Shown here one piece after another: positions 8,292 through 17,131 of a stretch of 57,799 nt of DNA. The position numbers and the translations under genes were made by a program. The stretch is from assembly GCA_028280455.1 (NCBI GenBank), contig JANQLT010000026.1:1-57799 (forward strand), given 5' to 3'. The stretch's first letter is position 1; each line of letters opens with the position of its first letter. Source of the DNA: Kiloniellales bacterium. GTDB taxonomy: Bacteria > Pseudomonadota > Alphaproteobacteria > Kiloniellales > JAKSDN01. Below the pieces are notes generated by a model that saw only the letters and a list, made by a program, of their open reading frames with translations, ran no database searches and was not told the DNA's origin.

Positions 8292-10522
8292 AGCCCCGCC
8301 ATCGAGATCGCGGCGCCGCTGGCGCCGGCCGCCAGCCGGCGGCTGTGCAGGCCGATCAGGGCGTCGCCCGGATAGCGGGCGGCCAGCTCGGTGAAGCGCT
8401 CGCCCGCCGCCGGGTCCTCGGCCTCCAGCAGCGCGAAGGCCTCGCTGTAGTCGGCCAGGGAGGACGGTGCCGGGGAGGGCGCCGAGGCCGCCTCGGCGAG
8501 CGGCTCGTAGGCCATGACCGGCTCGTCCTTGCCCTTCAGCAGCAGCTTGCCGATCGGCCGGAAGCGCAGGTCCGGGCAGTCCCGCACGGTCGAGGCCGCC
8601 ACGCAGATGCGCGTCCCCAGCATCTTGTTGGCCGCCTCCAGACGCGCCGCCGTGTTGATGGAGTCGCCGTGGGCGGTGAAGTCGAAGCGGCGGCTGCCGC
8701 CGAAGTTGCCGACGATGGCCTGGCCGCTGTTGACGCCGATCCGGGTCTCGCCGAACAGCAGGCCCTCGCGCGCCTTGGCCGCGCTGAAGCCGCGGGCGAA
8801 GGCGTCGATCGCCAGGGCGCAGGCGGTGGCGCGGCTGGCATGGTCCGCCTGGTCCAGCGGCGCGTTGAAGAAGGCGTGCACCGCGTCGCCGACGATCTTG
8901 TCGATGGTGCCGCCGTGGTCCATGACGATCTTGCAGACGCCGTCCAGGTATTCGTTCAGGAGGCGCACCAGCACCTGCGGCTCGCTCTTCTCGGTGAAGG
9001 CCGTGAAGCCGGCGATGTCGCAGAACAGGAAGGTCATCTCGCGGCTCTCGCCGCCGAGCCGCAGGCTGTTCGGGTTGTCGACGAGCTGGCCGACCAGGTC
9101 CGGCGAGAGATAGTGCTGGAAGGCGGAGCGGATGCGCCGGCGCTGGGCCTCGGCCCGGGAGTAGCTGCTGTAGACCAGCACGGCCAGGATCAGCGCGATG
9201 CAGGCGAAGCTGAAGCTCGGATCGAGCGCCGTGTCGGCGTAGCGGTAGGCCAGGAAGGAGGCGCCCCAGAGGCCCGCGCCGAGGGCCAGGAACAGCGGCA
9301 GGCTGCGCAGGGCGCTCAGCTTGGGCACGACCCAGATCAGCAGCAGGCCGCCGACGCCGGCCATCGCCAGCTCCAGGGCGAGGGCGTAGTCGGGTCGCTG
9401 CAGGTAGTCGCCGCCGAGGATCGAGTCGATGAGCTGGGCATGCAGCTCGACCCCGGGCACGGTCTCCTGCAGCGGCGTCATGCGCAGGTCCCGGAGGCCG
9501 GCGGCCGAGGTGCCGATCAGGACCAGCTTGTCGCGCACCGCCGCCGGCTCGAAGCCCTCGCCCAAGACCTGGCTCGCCGGGATGTAGAGACCCGGCGCGT
9601 GATGCGAGAACTTCAGCCAGATAAGCCCGTTGCGGTCGGTCGGCACCTCGACGTTGCGCAAGCGCACGGCCTCGATGCCGCTGTCCGTGCGGTTGCGCAG
9701 CACGCCGATGTGGTTGGCTTTGCTGGCCAGGCGCAGCAGCTCGAGGCCGAGCGAGGGGTAGAGCTGCTCGCCGACCTTCATGACCGCGGGGATGCGGCGG
9801 ACGACGCCGTCGTGCTCGGGGGTCAGGGAGAACAGGCCATGGCCGCTGGCCGCCGCCTCGAGCGCCTCGATGTTGCGCAGCAGCGAGGGGAAGCCGAAGA
9901 GATGGGGCCGCGGGTCGCCGCGGAACTCGACGACGTGCGAGGCGATCAGCGGCGGCCGCGCGCTCGAGGCGGGTTCCGTGCTGCCGCTCATGCCGAGGGC
10001 CACCGGCGCGCCGCGGATCGTCTCGGCGAAGCGGCTGTCGTTGTCCGCCAAGCCCGCCATGGCTCGGCGGATCTCCGGCGCCAGCGGCAGGCTGTCGGCG
10101 AGGCGCGGCGGCGACAGCCGGTCGGGCTCGGCGAAGACGACGTCGAAGCCGACCGCCAGCGCGCCGGCCTCGAGCAGGCGCGCGACCATCTCGCCGAGCT
10201 GGCTGCGCGGCCAGGGCCATTGGCCCAAGGCCTGCAGGCTGGCCTCGTCGATGTCGACGATCGCCACGCGCTCGGTGGCGAGGCTGCGCGGCGAGACCTG
10301 CTGGAACAGATCGAAGACCTGAAAGCGCGTTGTCTTGAGCCAGTCGCCGTCTTCCAGCCGCAGCAGGCCCATGGCGAGCAGCAAGGCGACGGCGATGGTC
10401 CTGCCGTTGGCCAGCGGCTCGGCGAGCACCCGCCCGCACCAGGCCATGGCGCCGCTACGCAGGCTGTCGGCGGCTGCGGGATGCGCCGCCCTGGGCTCTT
10501 GCTGTGCTTTGCGTTCCGACAC
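8288..10522 (-). CDS. CHASE2-domain class III adenylate/guanylate cyclase
   Basis: About 744 aa. Layout: N-terminal membrane anchor, extracytoplasmic CHASE2 sensor (about 45-390, with VAIVDIDEASLQALGQWPW and GTSAAGLRD), three membrane helices (about 390-470), then a cytosolic class III cyclase domain. The catalytic domain keeps both metal-binding Asp residues (FCDIAGFT and KIVGDAVHAFF), the Lys of DKIVGD that favours ATP, and NTAARLE with the transition-state Arg. It should make cAMP in response to an envelope signal. The start chosen is GTG at 10522, preceded by a GAGG five bases upstream. The TTG at 10546 has no ribosome site. It is translationally coupled to the type I exporter, an unusual partner for a cyclase. 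Confidence 0.9.
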   Translation of the reverse strand: MSERKAQQEPRAAHPAAADSLRSGAMAWCGRVLAEPLANGRTIAVALLLAMGLLRLEDGDWLKTTRFQVFDLFQQVSPRSLATERVAIVDIDEASLQALGQWPWPRSQLGEMVARLLEAGALAVGFDVVFAEPDRLSPPRLADSLPLAPEIRRAMAGLADNDSRFAETIRGAPVALGMSGSTEPASSARPPLIASHVVEFRGDPRPHLFGFPSLLRNIEALEAAASGHGLFSLTPEHDGVVRRIPAVMKVGEQLYPSLGLELLRLASKANHIGVLRNRTDSGIEAVRLRNVEVPTDRNGLIWLKFSHHAPGLYIPASQVLGEGFEPAAVRDKLVLIGTSAAGLRDLRMTPLQETVPGVELHAQLIDSILGGDYLQRPDYALALELAMAGVGGLLLIWVVPKLSALRSLPLFLALGAGLWGASFLAYRYADTALDPSFSFACIALILAVLVYSSYSRAEAQRRRIRSAFQHYLSPDLVGQLVDNPNSLRLGGESREMTFLFCDIAGFTAFTEKSEPQVLVRLLNEYLDGVCKIVMDHGGTIDKIVGDAVHAFFNAPLDQADHASRATACALAIDAFARGFSAAKAREGLLFGETRIGVNSGQAIVGNFGGSRRFDFTAHGDSINTAARLEAANKMLGTRICVAASTVRDCPDLRFRPIGKLLLKGKDEPVMAYEPLAEAASAPSPAPSSLADYSEAFALLEAEDPAAGERFTELAARYPGDALIGLHSRRLAAGASGAAISMAGL

Positions 10523-10566
10523 CGACCTCAAGTCCTGCCCGCTCAAGCGCTAGGCTCGGCGCCGGG

Positions 10567-11016
10567 CTAGAGCCCGACCCCGGCCAGGTAGACGATCACC
10601 ACGTAGGTCAAGGAGTGCACCGTCTGGTCCGCCAGGAAGGCGTAGAAGTAGGTGCCGCTGTAGATCTCCAGGGTGACGCTGCCGTCCGGCTTGACCTTCA
10701 CGGCGGACCAGCCGAAGCGGCGGTCGGCTTGCACCTTGAGCCAGTCCGCCATGTAGTGGGTGACGAACTCGAAGAGCACGATGGCGACCAGGAAGAGCAG
10801 AATCGCCCGGTCGATCTCGAATCCGTAGCCGGCAAACCAGCCGAAGAAGCAGAGCGTCGTCAGGGCGACATGGATGAAGGCGTGGAGCAGGCCTCCGGGA
10901 TGCAGGAACTCGCCCTTGTGGCGAAGCTGGTAGCGGGTCTGCAGCGGCCCGTCGGCAATGAGGTGCTTAACGAACAGCAGGGCTGCCAGCACCATGAGAG
11001 AACCGGTGGAAATCAA
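10567..11016 (-). CDS. DUF3307-like integral membrane protein
   Basis: About 149 aa and very hydrophobic, with four predicted helices. The N-terminal LLFVKHLIADGPLQTRYQ and LHAFIHVALTTLCFF fit the DUF3307 family pattern (LxxHxxADxxLQ ... HxxxH). Its function is unknown. Several starts are possible: TTG 11043 without a ribosome site, TTG 11016 with AGGGGG upstream (used here), or ATG 10995. It ends 44 bp before the chosen cyclase start on the same strand and may lead the secretion/cyclase operon. DNA upstream contains TTACGTAA and an AT-rich stretch around 11090-11110 that could hold the promoter. Confidence 0.7.
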   Translation of the reverse strand: MISTGSLMVLAALLFVKHLIADGPLQTRYQLRHKGEFLHPGGLLHAFIHVALTTLCFFGWFAGYGFEIDRAILLFLVAIVLFEFVTHYMADWLKVQADRRFGWSAVKVKPDGSVTLEIYSGTYFYAFLADQTVHSLTYVVIVYLAGVGL

Positions 11017-11135
11017 GGCCTTCGGCCCCCTTCCGTCTTGCAAGCCGAGGTCGTCCGGCGGCCCGATGGGACGGGTAAGGTTAGCGAAGGGTATTTAAAT
11101 TTACGTAATTGGCACCGCAGCTTGGCCCGGCGGGC

Positions 11136-11264
11136 CTAGAGCGTTTCCGGTCGGACGGCACCGGCCCGCTCCCCCTCCCGGCCACCCATTAGGATACTGC
11201 CGTGGGTGGCCGGGAGGGGGGGGGGACCGGTGCCGTGAGTCCGCGTGAGCGGAAAACGCTCTAG
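11136..11264. repeat. Palindromic repeat family A, long form (copy 2)
   Basis: A 129-bp nested palindrome running from CTAGAGCGTTTCC to GGAAAACGCTCTAG, with an inner hairpin GGCCACCCA...TGGGTGGCC around TAGGATACTGCCG. A run of ten G (11216-11225) breaks the symmetry. It lies downstream of the receiver gene stop and upstream of the DUF3307 gene. In the same strand sense it equals the reverse complement of copy 3. Confidence 0.85.
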
Positions 11265-11301
11265 CGGCGGGCCGGCCCCTGACGGGCCTTTCCGGCGGCG
11301 C

Positions 11302-11679
11302 TCAGGCCGGCCGGCCGTCGGCCAGCTTCTTGACGGCCGAGACGATGTCGGCGTTGGCGAAGGGCTTGGTGATGAAGAGGTCGGCGCCGCATTTCAGCGC
11401 CATTTCGCGATCCTCGTGCTGGCCCTTGGCGGTAAGCATCAGGACCGGCAGGGCCTCGGCCTGGCGGTCGGCGCGGAGCTGGCGCAGCACCTCGTAGCCG
11501 TCCATCTCCGGCAGCATGACGTCGAGCACCAGCACGTCCGGCACGTCGGCCTTGGCGGCCTCGAGGGCCTGGCGGCCGTCGGTCTCGACCGAGACCTCGA
11601 AGCCGGCCTGCTCCAACATGAAGGTAAGCGATTCGACGATGTTGGGCTCGTCTTCCGCCACCAACACGCGCTTCGTCAT
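11302..11679 (-). CDS. Single-domain CheY-like response regulator
   Basis: A 125-aa receiver domain with no output domain. The acidic pocket is VLVAEDEPN near the N-terminus, the phospho-acceptor Asp lies in VLVLDVMLPEMDGYEV, the conserved Thr in LMLTAKG and the Lys in ITKPFAN. It starts at ATG 11679; the longer upstream frame is non-coding in character. It probably works as a phosphorelay shuttle or acts on a partner kinase not encoded nearby. It sits 91 bp downstream of the ScfR regulator on the same strand, so co-transcription is possible. The family A palindrome follows its stop. Confidence 0.93.
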   Translation of the reverse strand: MTKRVLVAEDEPNIVESLTFMLEQAGFEVSVETDGRQALEAAKADVPDVLVLDVMLPEMDGYEVLRQLRADRQAEALPVLMLTAKGQHEDREMALKCGADLFITKPFANADIVSAVKKLADGRPA

Positions 11680-11770
11680 GGATCCCCAGAGTCCTCTTGC
11701 AACCCGCCCTCTTTGTCTGGGCATTAACCTCGATCTGCCGGGAATCTGCAAGCCGGGCCGGGGCGGGGCC

Positions 11771-13189
11771 TCAGCGCTCGGACAGCGGGTCCTCGACCCG
11801 GTGGGCGCAGGAGCGGCGCGGGCAGAGCCGGCAGCTCGGGCCGACCTCCTCGACGAAGGTCGAGGGGTCCGGCGCGTAGACGGTCTGCGCCGCATCGCCC
11901 TCCTCCATGACCAGCATGTCGGTCAGGTAGTGGCGCGGCTTGCCGAAGCCGATCGGTCCGGCGTGGCGGGCGCGGGCGACGAAGACGAAGCGGGCGCCAG
12001 AGGGGAAGATCGCCCGCTGGCGGATCACCGCCTCCGGCGATTGCTGGGCCCGGTAGAGCACCCAGAGCGGGCAGGCGGCGGCGTAGCGCGGCACGGTCAG
12101 CCCTTTGAGGGCGATCATCTGGATGATCGTCCCGGCGGCGTTGGCCCGCAGGTAGCCGAAGCGCGGCACGCCCTCGCCGGACAGGGCGGTCAGGCGATGG
12201 CAGACGGTCTCGATCGGCGCGGTGAAGGACTCGGCCAGGGCCTCGATGTCGTAGCCCAGCGCGGCCGAGCGCTCGGCCAGGGCGTCGAGCGGCATCAGGA
12301 TGGCGCCGACCGCGTAGTCCATCAGGGCGCGCCGCGCCCGGGCGCGGCCGGCTTGGGTCTCGAGGCGCGGCTCCTGCCGGATCAGGGCCTCGATCACCGG
12401 GCCGAGCTCCTCCTTGGCCAAGGCGCCGGCCTTGGCGCGGCGCGACACGGGGAGCGGATCGGTGAGCCGGGGGAACTGCTCGCGGGCGGCCGCTTCGATC
12501 TCCTCGAAGCGGTTGTCGCGCGCCTCGAAGACGGCCTCGACCTCGTCGAGCGGCGTCAGCACCCGGTCCAGGTCCTCGGCCTTGTCGAGGTAGCTGGCCA
12601 GCGCCTCGGCGACGTCGGAGAGGACGCCGCTCTCCTCGTGCATGATGCGCGTGAAGCGCTCCCGCCGCTCGCCCGGCAGGTCCGGGAAATCGGTCAGGAT
12701 CTCCGCGGCCGAGCGGATCGCCGCGATGCGGGTCAGCATGCGGTGCACGGTCTCGCCCAGAAAGGGGTCGTTGGACAGGCGCTCGGAGAGCACCTGGGCC
12801 CGGGCGACGGCAGCCCGCTCCGAGTGCGCCTGGGCCGAGAGCGCCCGGGCCCAGCCGGGAAAGCGGCCGATCAGCTCGCCGATGCGCTCCACTTCGACCC
12901 CGAGGGGAGCGAGAGCGGGGAGCTGGGCGACCTCCACGAGGGCCTGGGCCAGGCGCTTCTCGGCAGAGCCGTCCAGCTCGGCGAGGGGCATGTCGAGGTT
13001 TTCCGCGGTCCGGCGCAGGAGGCCGCCGGCTATGCGCCGCTTGTTCCACTCGATCAGGTTCAGATAGGAGGGCGAGATGCCGATCCGCCGCGCCAGCTCG
13101 CTCTGGGTCAGGCCGATCTGGCGCCGGCGCTGGCGGATGCGCGCGCCGAGGATCGAGTCCTGTGCCGGGTATTCTCTCTTTCGGTTCAC
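11771..13189 (-). CDS. ScfR-type XRE regulator (short-chain acyl-CoA responsive)
   Basis: About 472 aa. The N-terminal Cro/XRE helix-turn-helix reads IRQRRRQIGLTQSELARRIG then SPSYLNLIEWNKR. A long helical middle region and an IrrE/ImmA-like segment follow, then a C-terminal DUF2083-like region ending in a Cys cluster (CRLCPRRSC). This is the layout of short-chain fatty acyl-CoA regulators such as RamB/PrpC-type activators. The start used is GTG 13189; TTG 13213 is the alternative, and AAGGGG lies 13 bases before the GTG. It is divergent from the ABC importer operon. A perfect 7-1-7 palindrome overlapping a TTGACA box in the shared gap suggests autoregulation and control of the importer (inference). 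Confidence 0.88.
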   Translation of the reverse strand: MNRKREYPAQDSILGARIRQRRRQIGLTQSELARRIGISPSYLNLIEWNKRRIAGGLLRRTAENLDMPLAELDGSAEKRLAQALVEVAQLPALAPLGVEVERIGELIGRFPGWARALSAQAHSERAAVARAQVLSERLSNDPFLGETVHRMLTRIAAIRSAAEILTDFPDLPGERRERFTRIMHEESGVLSDVAEALASYLDKAEDLDRVLTPLDEVEAVFEARDNRFEEIEAAAREQFPRLTDPLPVSRRAKAGALAKEELGPVIEALIRQEPRLETQAGRARARRALMDYAVGAILMPLDALAERSAALGYDIEALAESFTAPIETVCHRLTALSGEGVPRFGYLRANAAGTIIQMIALKGLTVPRYAAACPLWVLYRAQQSPEAVIRQRAIFPSGARFVFVARARHAGPIGFGKPRHYLTDMLVMEEGDAAQTVYAPDPSTFVEEVGPSCRLCPRRSCAHRVEDPLSER

Positions 13190-13247
13190 GGGGTTAACGC
13201 CGCCCCTTGTCAAGAATTCACAGATCGACAGCTCAAGCCAGTCATAG

Positions 13248-13275
13248 AATTTACAAAAAAATTCCTATTTGTCAA
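13248..13275 (-). promoter_or_regulatory. Candidate sigma-70 promoter for the ScfR gene
   Basis: On the minus strand TTGACA (13275-13270) is followed by a 16-bp spacer and TAAATT (13253-13248). The -35 is a perfect consensus, which is rare in this GC-rich sequence, and it lies 59-80 bp upstream of the chosen start. Confidence 0.55.
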
Positions 13276-13279
13276 ATAG
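13265..13279. promoter_or_regulatory. Candidate operator, perfect inverted repeat
   Basis: CTATTTG-T-CAAATAG is a perfect 7-1-7 palindrome covering the -35 box of the ScfR promoter, 127 bp upstream of the importer's first gene. Its TTTG/CAAA character resembles RamB/ScfR-type sites (inference). Confidence 0.5.
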
Positions 13280-13405
13280 ATATTGTCCTTTTGACGATTG
13301 TGGATCAGTCTGGCCAGTGGGAGGAAGGACAAAGCTCAAGCCGTAGCGAAGGACAGGCTCATCCTTTCCACTCGCGCCAAACCAAAGATCCATTGGAGGC
13401 AACAC

Positions 13406-14752
13406 ATGAAAGACATGAGAATCAGCCGTCGTGGCCTGTTGAAGGGCACGGCCGTGCTCGGGGCTGGCCTCGCAGCGCCGACCGTTCTGATGCGTCCGGC
13501 GTCGGCGGCCTTTACCAACGAGCCCACGGGCGGCTCTGTCACGCTCGGCTTCAACGTGCCGCAGTCCGGTCCCTACGCCGACGAGGGCGCGGACGAGCTG
13601 CGCGCCTATGAGCTCGCCGTCGAGCATCTCAACGGCGGCGGCGACGGCGGCATGATGAGCACCTTCTCGTCGAAGGCGCTGAAGGGCAACGGCATCCTCG
13701 GCAAGAAAGTCGAGTACGTCACCGGCGACACCCAGACCAAGTCGGACGCCGCGCGGGCCTCGGCCAAGTCGATGATCGAGAAGGACGGCGCGATCATGAT
13801 CACCGGCGGCTCGTCCTCCGGCGTCGCGGTCGCGGTTCAGGCGCTCTGCCAGGAGGCCGGCATCATCTTCATGGCCGGTCTGACCCACTCGAACGACACC
13901 ACCGGCAAGGACAAGAAGGCCAACGGCTTCCGCCACTTCTTCAACAGCTACATGTCCGGTGCCGCGCTTGCGCCGGTGTTGAAGAACGCCTACGGCACGG
14001 ACCGCAAGGCCTACCATCTGACCGCCGACTACAACTGGGGCTACACGACCGAGGAGGCCGTCCGCACCTCGACCGAGGCCATGGGCTGGGAGACCGTCTC
14101 GGCGGTGAAGACGCCCCTGGCGGCCACCGATTTCTCCGCCTACATCACCCCGGTCCTGCAGTCGGACGCCGACGTCCTGGTGCTGAACCACTACGGCGGC
14201 AACATGGTCAACTCGCTGACCAACGCGGTCCAGTTCGGCCTTCGGGATCGCCAGGCCAACGGCAAGAACTTCGAGATCATCGTTCCGCTCTACTCGCGCC
14301 TCATGGCGAAGGGCGCCGGCGCGAACGTGAAGGGGATCTTCGGGTCCACCAACTGGCACTGGTCGCTGCAGGACGAGGGCTCCAAGGCCTTCGTCAAGTC
14401 CTTCGGCACCAAGTACGGCTTCCCGCCGAGCCAGGCGGCGCACACCTGCTACGTCCAGGCGATTCTCTACGCGGACGCGGTGGAGCGGGCCCAGAGCTTC
14501 AATCCCTGCGCCGTCGTGGAAGCGCTCGAGGGCTTCGAGTTCGACGGCATGGGCAACGGCCCGACGCTGTACCGCGCCGAGGATCACCAGTGCTTCAAGG
14601 ACGTGCTGGTCGTGAAGGGCAAGGAGAACCCCTCCTCGGAGTTCGACCTGCTCGAGATCGTCGAGGTCACGCCGGTCGAGCAAGTGACCTACGCCCCGGA
14701 TCACCCGCAGTTCGCCGGCGGCGAGCTTGGGAAGTGCAACCCGGGGGCGTGA
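13406..14752 (+). CDS. ABC importer substrate-binding protein (branched-chain amino acid/amide family)
   Basis: 448 aa. A Tat-type leader (SRRGLLKGTAVLGAGLAAP ending near ASA) marks export of a folded protein to the periplasm. The mature part is a type I periplasmic-binding fold of the Leu/Ile/Val-urea-amide group (GFNVPQSGPYADEGADELRAYELAVEHLNGG; GGSSSGVAVAVQ; ADYNWGY). It starts at ATG 13406, with GGAGG six bases upstream; the longer frame to 13298 lacks support. It is first gene of a five-gene importer. The ligand cannot be told from sequence; short amides, urea or branched-chain amino acids are the main options. The divergent ScfR regulator points towards an acyl/carboxylate-linked nutrient. 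Confidence 0.9.
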   Translation: MKDMRISRRGLLKGTAVLGAGLAAPTVLMRPASAAFTNEPTGGSVTLGFNVPQSGPYADEGADELRAYELAVEHLNGGGDGGMMSTFSSKALKGNGILGKKVEYVTGDTQTKSDAARASAKSMIEKDGAIMITGGSSSGVAVAVQALCQEAGIIFMAGLTHSNDTTGKDKKANGFRHFFNSYMSGAALAPVLKNAYGTDRKAYHLTADYNWGYTTEEAVRTSTEAMGWETVSAVKTPLAATDFSAYITPVLQSDADVLVLNHYGGNMVNSLTNAVQFGLRDRQANGKNFEIIVPLYSRLMAKGAGANVKGIFGSTNWHWSLQDEGSKAFVKSFGTKYGFPPSQAAHTCYVQAILYADAVERAQSFNPCAVVEALEGFEFDGMGNGPTLYRAEDHQCFKDVLVVKGKENPSSEFDLLEIVEVTPVEQVTYAPDHPQFAGGELGKCNPGA

Positions 14753-14801
14753 TTACTTGACCTCTGCGACCCGGGAGGCAGTTCGGGTCTTCTAAGTTAG
14801 G

Positions 14802-14832
14802 TTCCGGCCGCGCCGGCAAGGCGCGGCCGGAA
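14802..14832 (+). promoter_or_regulatory. Intercistronic perfect hairpin in importer operon
   Basis: A perfect 13-bp stem (TTCCGGCCGCGCC / GGCGCGGCCGGAA) with a 5-nt GGCAA loop, 43 bp before the first permease. No T-run follows. It is more likely an RNA 3'-end stabiliser or partial terminator that raises binding-protein output over the membrane parts than a full terminator (inference). Confidence 0.65.
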
Positions 14833-14874
14833 GCCTCGCAGTTCGTCTAAGCGGGGCATTGGTGGGGAAGCGAA

Positions 14875-15906
14875 ATGGACGCCATAATCCTGCAAATCCT
14901 GAACGGCCTCGATAAGGGCAGCGCCTATGCGCTGATCGCCCTTGGTCTGACGCTGATCTTCGGCACCCTGGGCGTGGTGAACTTCGCGCACGGGGCCTTG
15001 TTCATGCTGGGGGCGTTCTGTGCCGTCACGCTGAACGCGCTGCTGAAGACCTCGTACGAGACGATTGACCCGAACAAGCTGGACTTCCTCGGCAATCCGG
15101 CCAAGGTCGAGACGCCCTACATCGTCGACTGGTTCGGGCCGGAGTTCGGCGGCGCGATGATCGAATGGTCGGTGCCGTTGGCGATCCTGTTCGCGATCCC
15201 GGTCATGGTCCTGGTCGGTCTCGTGATGGAGCGGGGGCTGATCAAGTACTTCTACAGCCGGCCCCACGCCGACCAGATCCTCGTGACCTTCGGCCTCGCG
15301 ATCGTTCTGCAGGAGATCGTGAAGGGCTTCTATGGCGCGAACCCGATCCCCACGCCCGCGCCCGACGCCTTGACCGGGAGCTTCGATTTCGGCGTGCTGC
15401 TCGGCTTCGACCCGGGCTCGATCATCTACCCCTACTGGCGGCTGATCTACTTCCTGTTCGCCGCGATCATGATCGGCGGCGTCTTCGCGTTCCTGCGCTA
15501 CACGACCTTCGGCATGGTCGTTCGCGCGGGAATGGCGGACCGCGAGACGGTCGGCATACTGGGCATCAACATCGACCGCCGTTTCACCATCATGTTCGCG
15601 ATCGCCGCCTGCGTGGCGGGCCTGGCGGGCGTCATGTACACGCCGATCAACTCGCCCAACTACCACATGGGCATGGACTTCCTCGTGCTGTCCTTCGTCG
15701 TCGTCGTGGTCGGCGGCATGGGCTCGCTGCCCGGGGCGGTCGCCGCCGGGTTCCTGCTCGGGGTCCTGGAGTCCTTCGCATCGATGGGCGTCGTCCTGAA
15801 CGTCCTGCCCGGGATCAACCAGATCATCATCTATCTGGTCGCGATCATCATCTTGTTGACCCGCCCGCGCGGCCTGATGGGCCGCAAGGGCGTGATGGAG
15901 GAGTGA
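14875..15906 (+). CDS. Branched-chain amino acid/amide ABC permease (LivH type)
   Basis: A 343-aa inner-membrane protein with about eight hydrophobic segments. The N-terminal LNGLDKGSAYALIALGLTLIFGTLGVVNFAHGALFMLGAF is the hallmark of LivH/UrtB permeases. The coupling region GMVVRAGMADRETVGILGINI contacts the ATPases. An insertion of about 40 residues after the second helix (DPNKLDFLGNPAKVETPY...) is longer than in LivH of enteric bacteria. It is followed after 3 bp by the second permease, a tight pair. Confidence 0.93.
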   Translation: MDAIILQILNGLDKGSAYALIALGLTLIFGTLGVVNFAHGALFMLGAFCAVTLNALLKTSYETIDPNKLDFLGNPAKVETPYIVDWFGPEFGGAMIEWSVPLAILFAIPVMVLVGLVMERGLIKYFYSRPHADQILVTFGLAIVLQEIVKGFYGANPIPTPAPDALTGSFDFGVLLGFDPGSIIYPYWRLIYFLFAAIMIGGVFAFLRYTTFGMVVRAGMADRETVGILGINIDRRFTIMFAIAACVAGLAGVMYTPINSPNYHMGMDFLVLSFVVVVVGGMGSLPGAVAAGFLLGVLESFASMGVVLNVLPGINQIIIYLVAIIILLTRPRGLMGRKGVMEE

Positions 15907-15909
15907 CCG

Positions 15910-17121
15910 ATGCTGGGCCTCGACAATCGAGACATGAAGCTCTTCATCTGGGTGGTCTGCATTACCGTCCTGGCGCCGTTCATCCTCAATCCCTTCCCGG
16001 CCGAATCGGAACTGGCACAGTTCAACGCCGGCTATCCGGATCTGATGCAACGCTTCATGATCTTCGGGATCTTCGCGATCGGCTTCAACATCCTGTTCGG
16101 CTTGACCGGCTATCTCAGCTTCGGCCACGCCGCGTTCCTGGGTGTCGGATCCTATGCCGGCGTCTGGATGCTCAAGCTGGTCTCCATGAACGTGATCCCG
16201 GCGATCATCATCTCGGTCATCGTCGCGGGCCTGTTCTCGCTCGTGGTGGGCTACATCTCACTGCGAAGGTCCGGGATCTACTTCTCGATCCTCACGCTGG
16301 CCTTTGCCCAGATGTCCTTCGCGCTCGCCTACTCCGTTCTGACGCCGATCACCAACGGCGAAACGGGACTGCAGCTCGCGCTCGACGACCCGAGGATCCT
16401 GGACTCGGCCTCAAGCACGGGATCCATCCCGCCGACGAACTTCTTCGGGATCGAGATGCGTGACGGCTTCGAGCTGGCGCTGGGCCCCTGGGAGTTCGTC
16501 TTCAATTTCGGATACTACCTCTGTGCCGTCGTCATGCTGGTGTCGTTCTATCTGTCGATGCGGATCTTCCGCTCGCCGTTCGGCATGATGCTGCGGGCGA
16601 TCAAGACCAACCAGCAGCGCCTGCGCTACACCGGCAAGAACCCGAGGCCATACAACCTCGCCGCCTTCGTGATTTCCGGCATGTATGCCGGCCTCGCGGG
16701 TGGCCTGATGGTCGCGATGGACCCCTTGGCCGGGGCGGAGCGCATGCAATGGACCGCCAGCGGCGAGGTCGTTCTGATGACCATCCTGGGCGGCGCCGGC
16801 ACGCTGCTCGGGCCGATGGTCGGCGCCGGCGTGATCAAGTACTTCGAGAACATCTTCTCCAAGATCAACGACGCGCTGCTGTACGAGTGGTTCTCGGCCA
16901 TGCCCGAGGGCTTGCAGGATGTCTTCGTCTTCCTCATCCACCCCTTCATCGGCAAAGGCTGGCACCTCACCCTCGGCATCATGTTCATGCTGGTGGTGAT
17001 CTTCCTGCCGGGCGGCGTGGTCGAGGGCGGACAGCGCTTGGCCGCGCTGTTCCGGAGACGTCGCCAGTCGCGCGAAACCGACGGACCCGCGGCCGTCAAA
17101 GACGCCACGCCGGCGGAGTGA
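15910..17121 (+). CDS. Branched-chain amino acid/amide ABC permease (LivM type)
   Basis: A 403-aa polytopic membrane protein. Diagnostic LivM/UrtC sequences are [41 protein letters not shown], the coupling helix [21 protein letters not shown], and [18 protein letters not shown] with [17 protein letters not shown]. It forms the heteromeric channel with the LivH-type partner. The C-terminal tail is charged and cytosolic. It is followed after 10 bp by the first ATPase. Confidence 0.93.
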   Translation: MLGLDNRDMKLFIWVVCITVLAPFILNPFPAESELAQFNAGYPDLMQRFMIFGIFAIGFNILFGLTGYLSFGHAAFLGVGSYAGVWMLKLVSMNVIPAIIISVIVAGLFSLVVGYISLRRSGIYFSILTLAFAQMSFALAYSVLTPITNGETGLQLALDDPRILDSASSTGSIPPTNFFGIEMRDGFELALGPWEFVFNFGYYLCAVVMLVSFYLSMRIFRSPFGMMLRAIKTNQQRLRYTGKNPRPYNLAAFVISGMYAGLAGGLMVAMDPLAGAERMQWTASGEVVLMTILGGAGTLLGPMVGAGVIKYFENIFSKINDALLYEWFSAMPEGLQDVFVFLIHPFIGKGWHLTLGIMFMLVVIFLPGGVVEGGQRLAALFRRRRQSRETDGPAAVKDATPAE

Positions 17122-17131
17122 GGAACGCATC

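Noticed and set aside
8345..10570. 741-aa plus-strand frame opposite the cyclase
   Set aside because: Low-complexity Ala/Arg/Gln/Gly composition and exact opposition to a well-supported cyclase gene.
11216..11225. Ten-G homopolymer as a phase-variation switch
   Set aside because: It lies inside an intergenic palindrome, not in a promoter spacer or frame; it could be a sequencing or assembly artefact.
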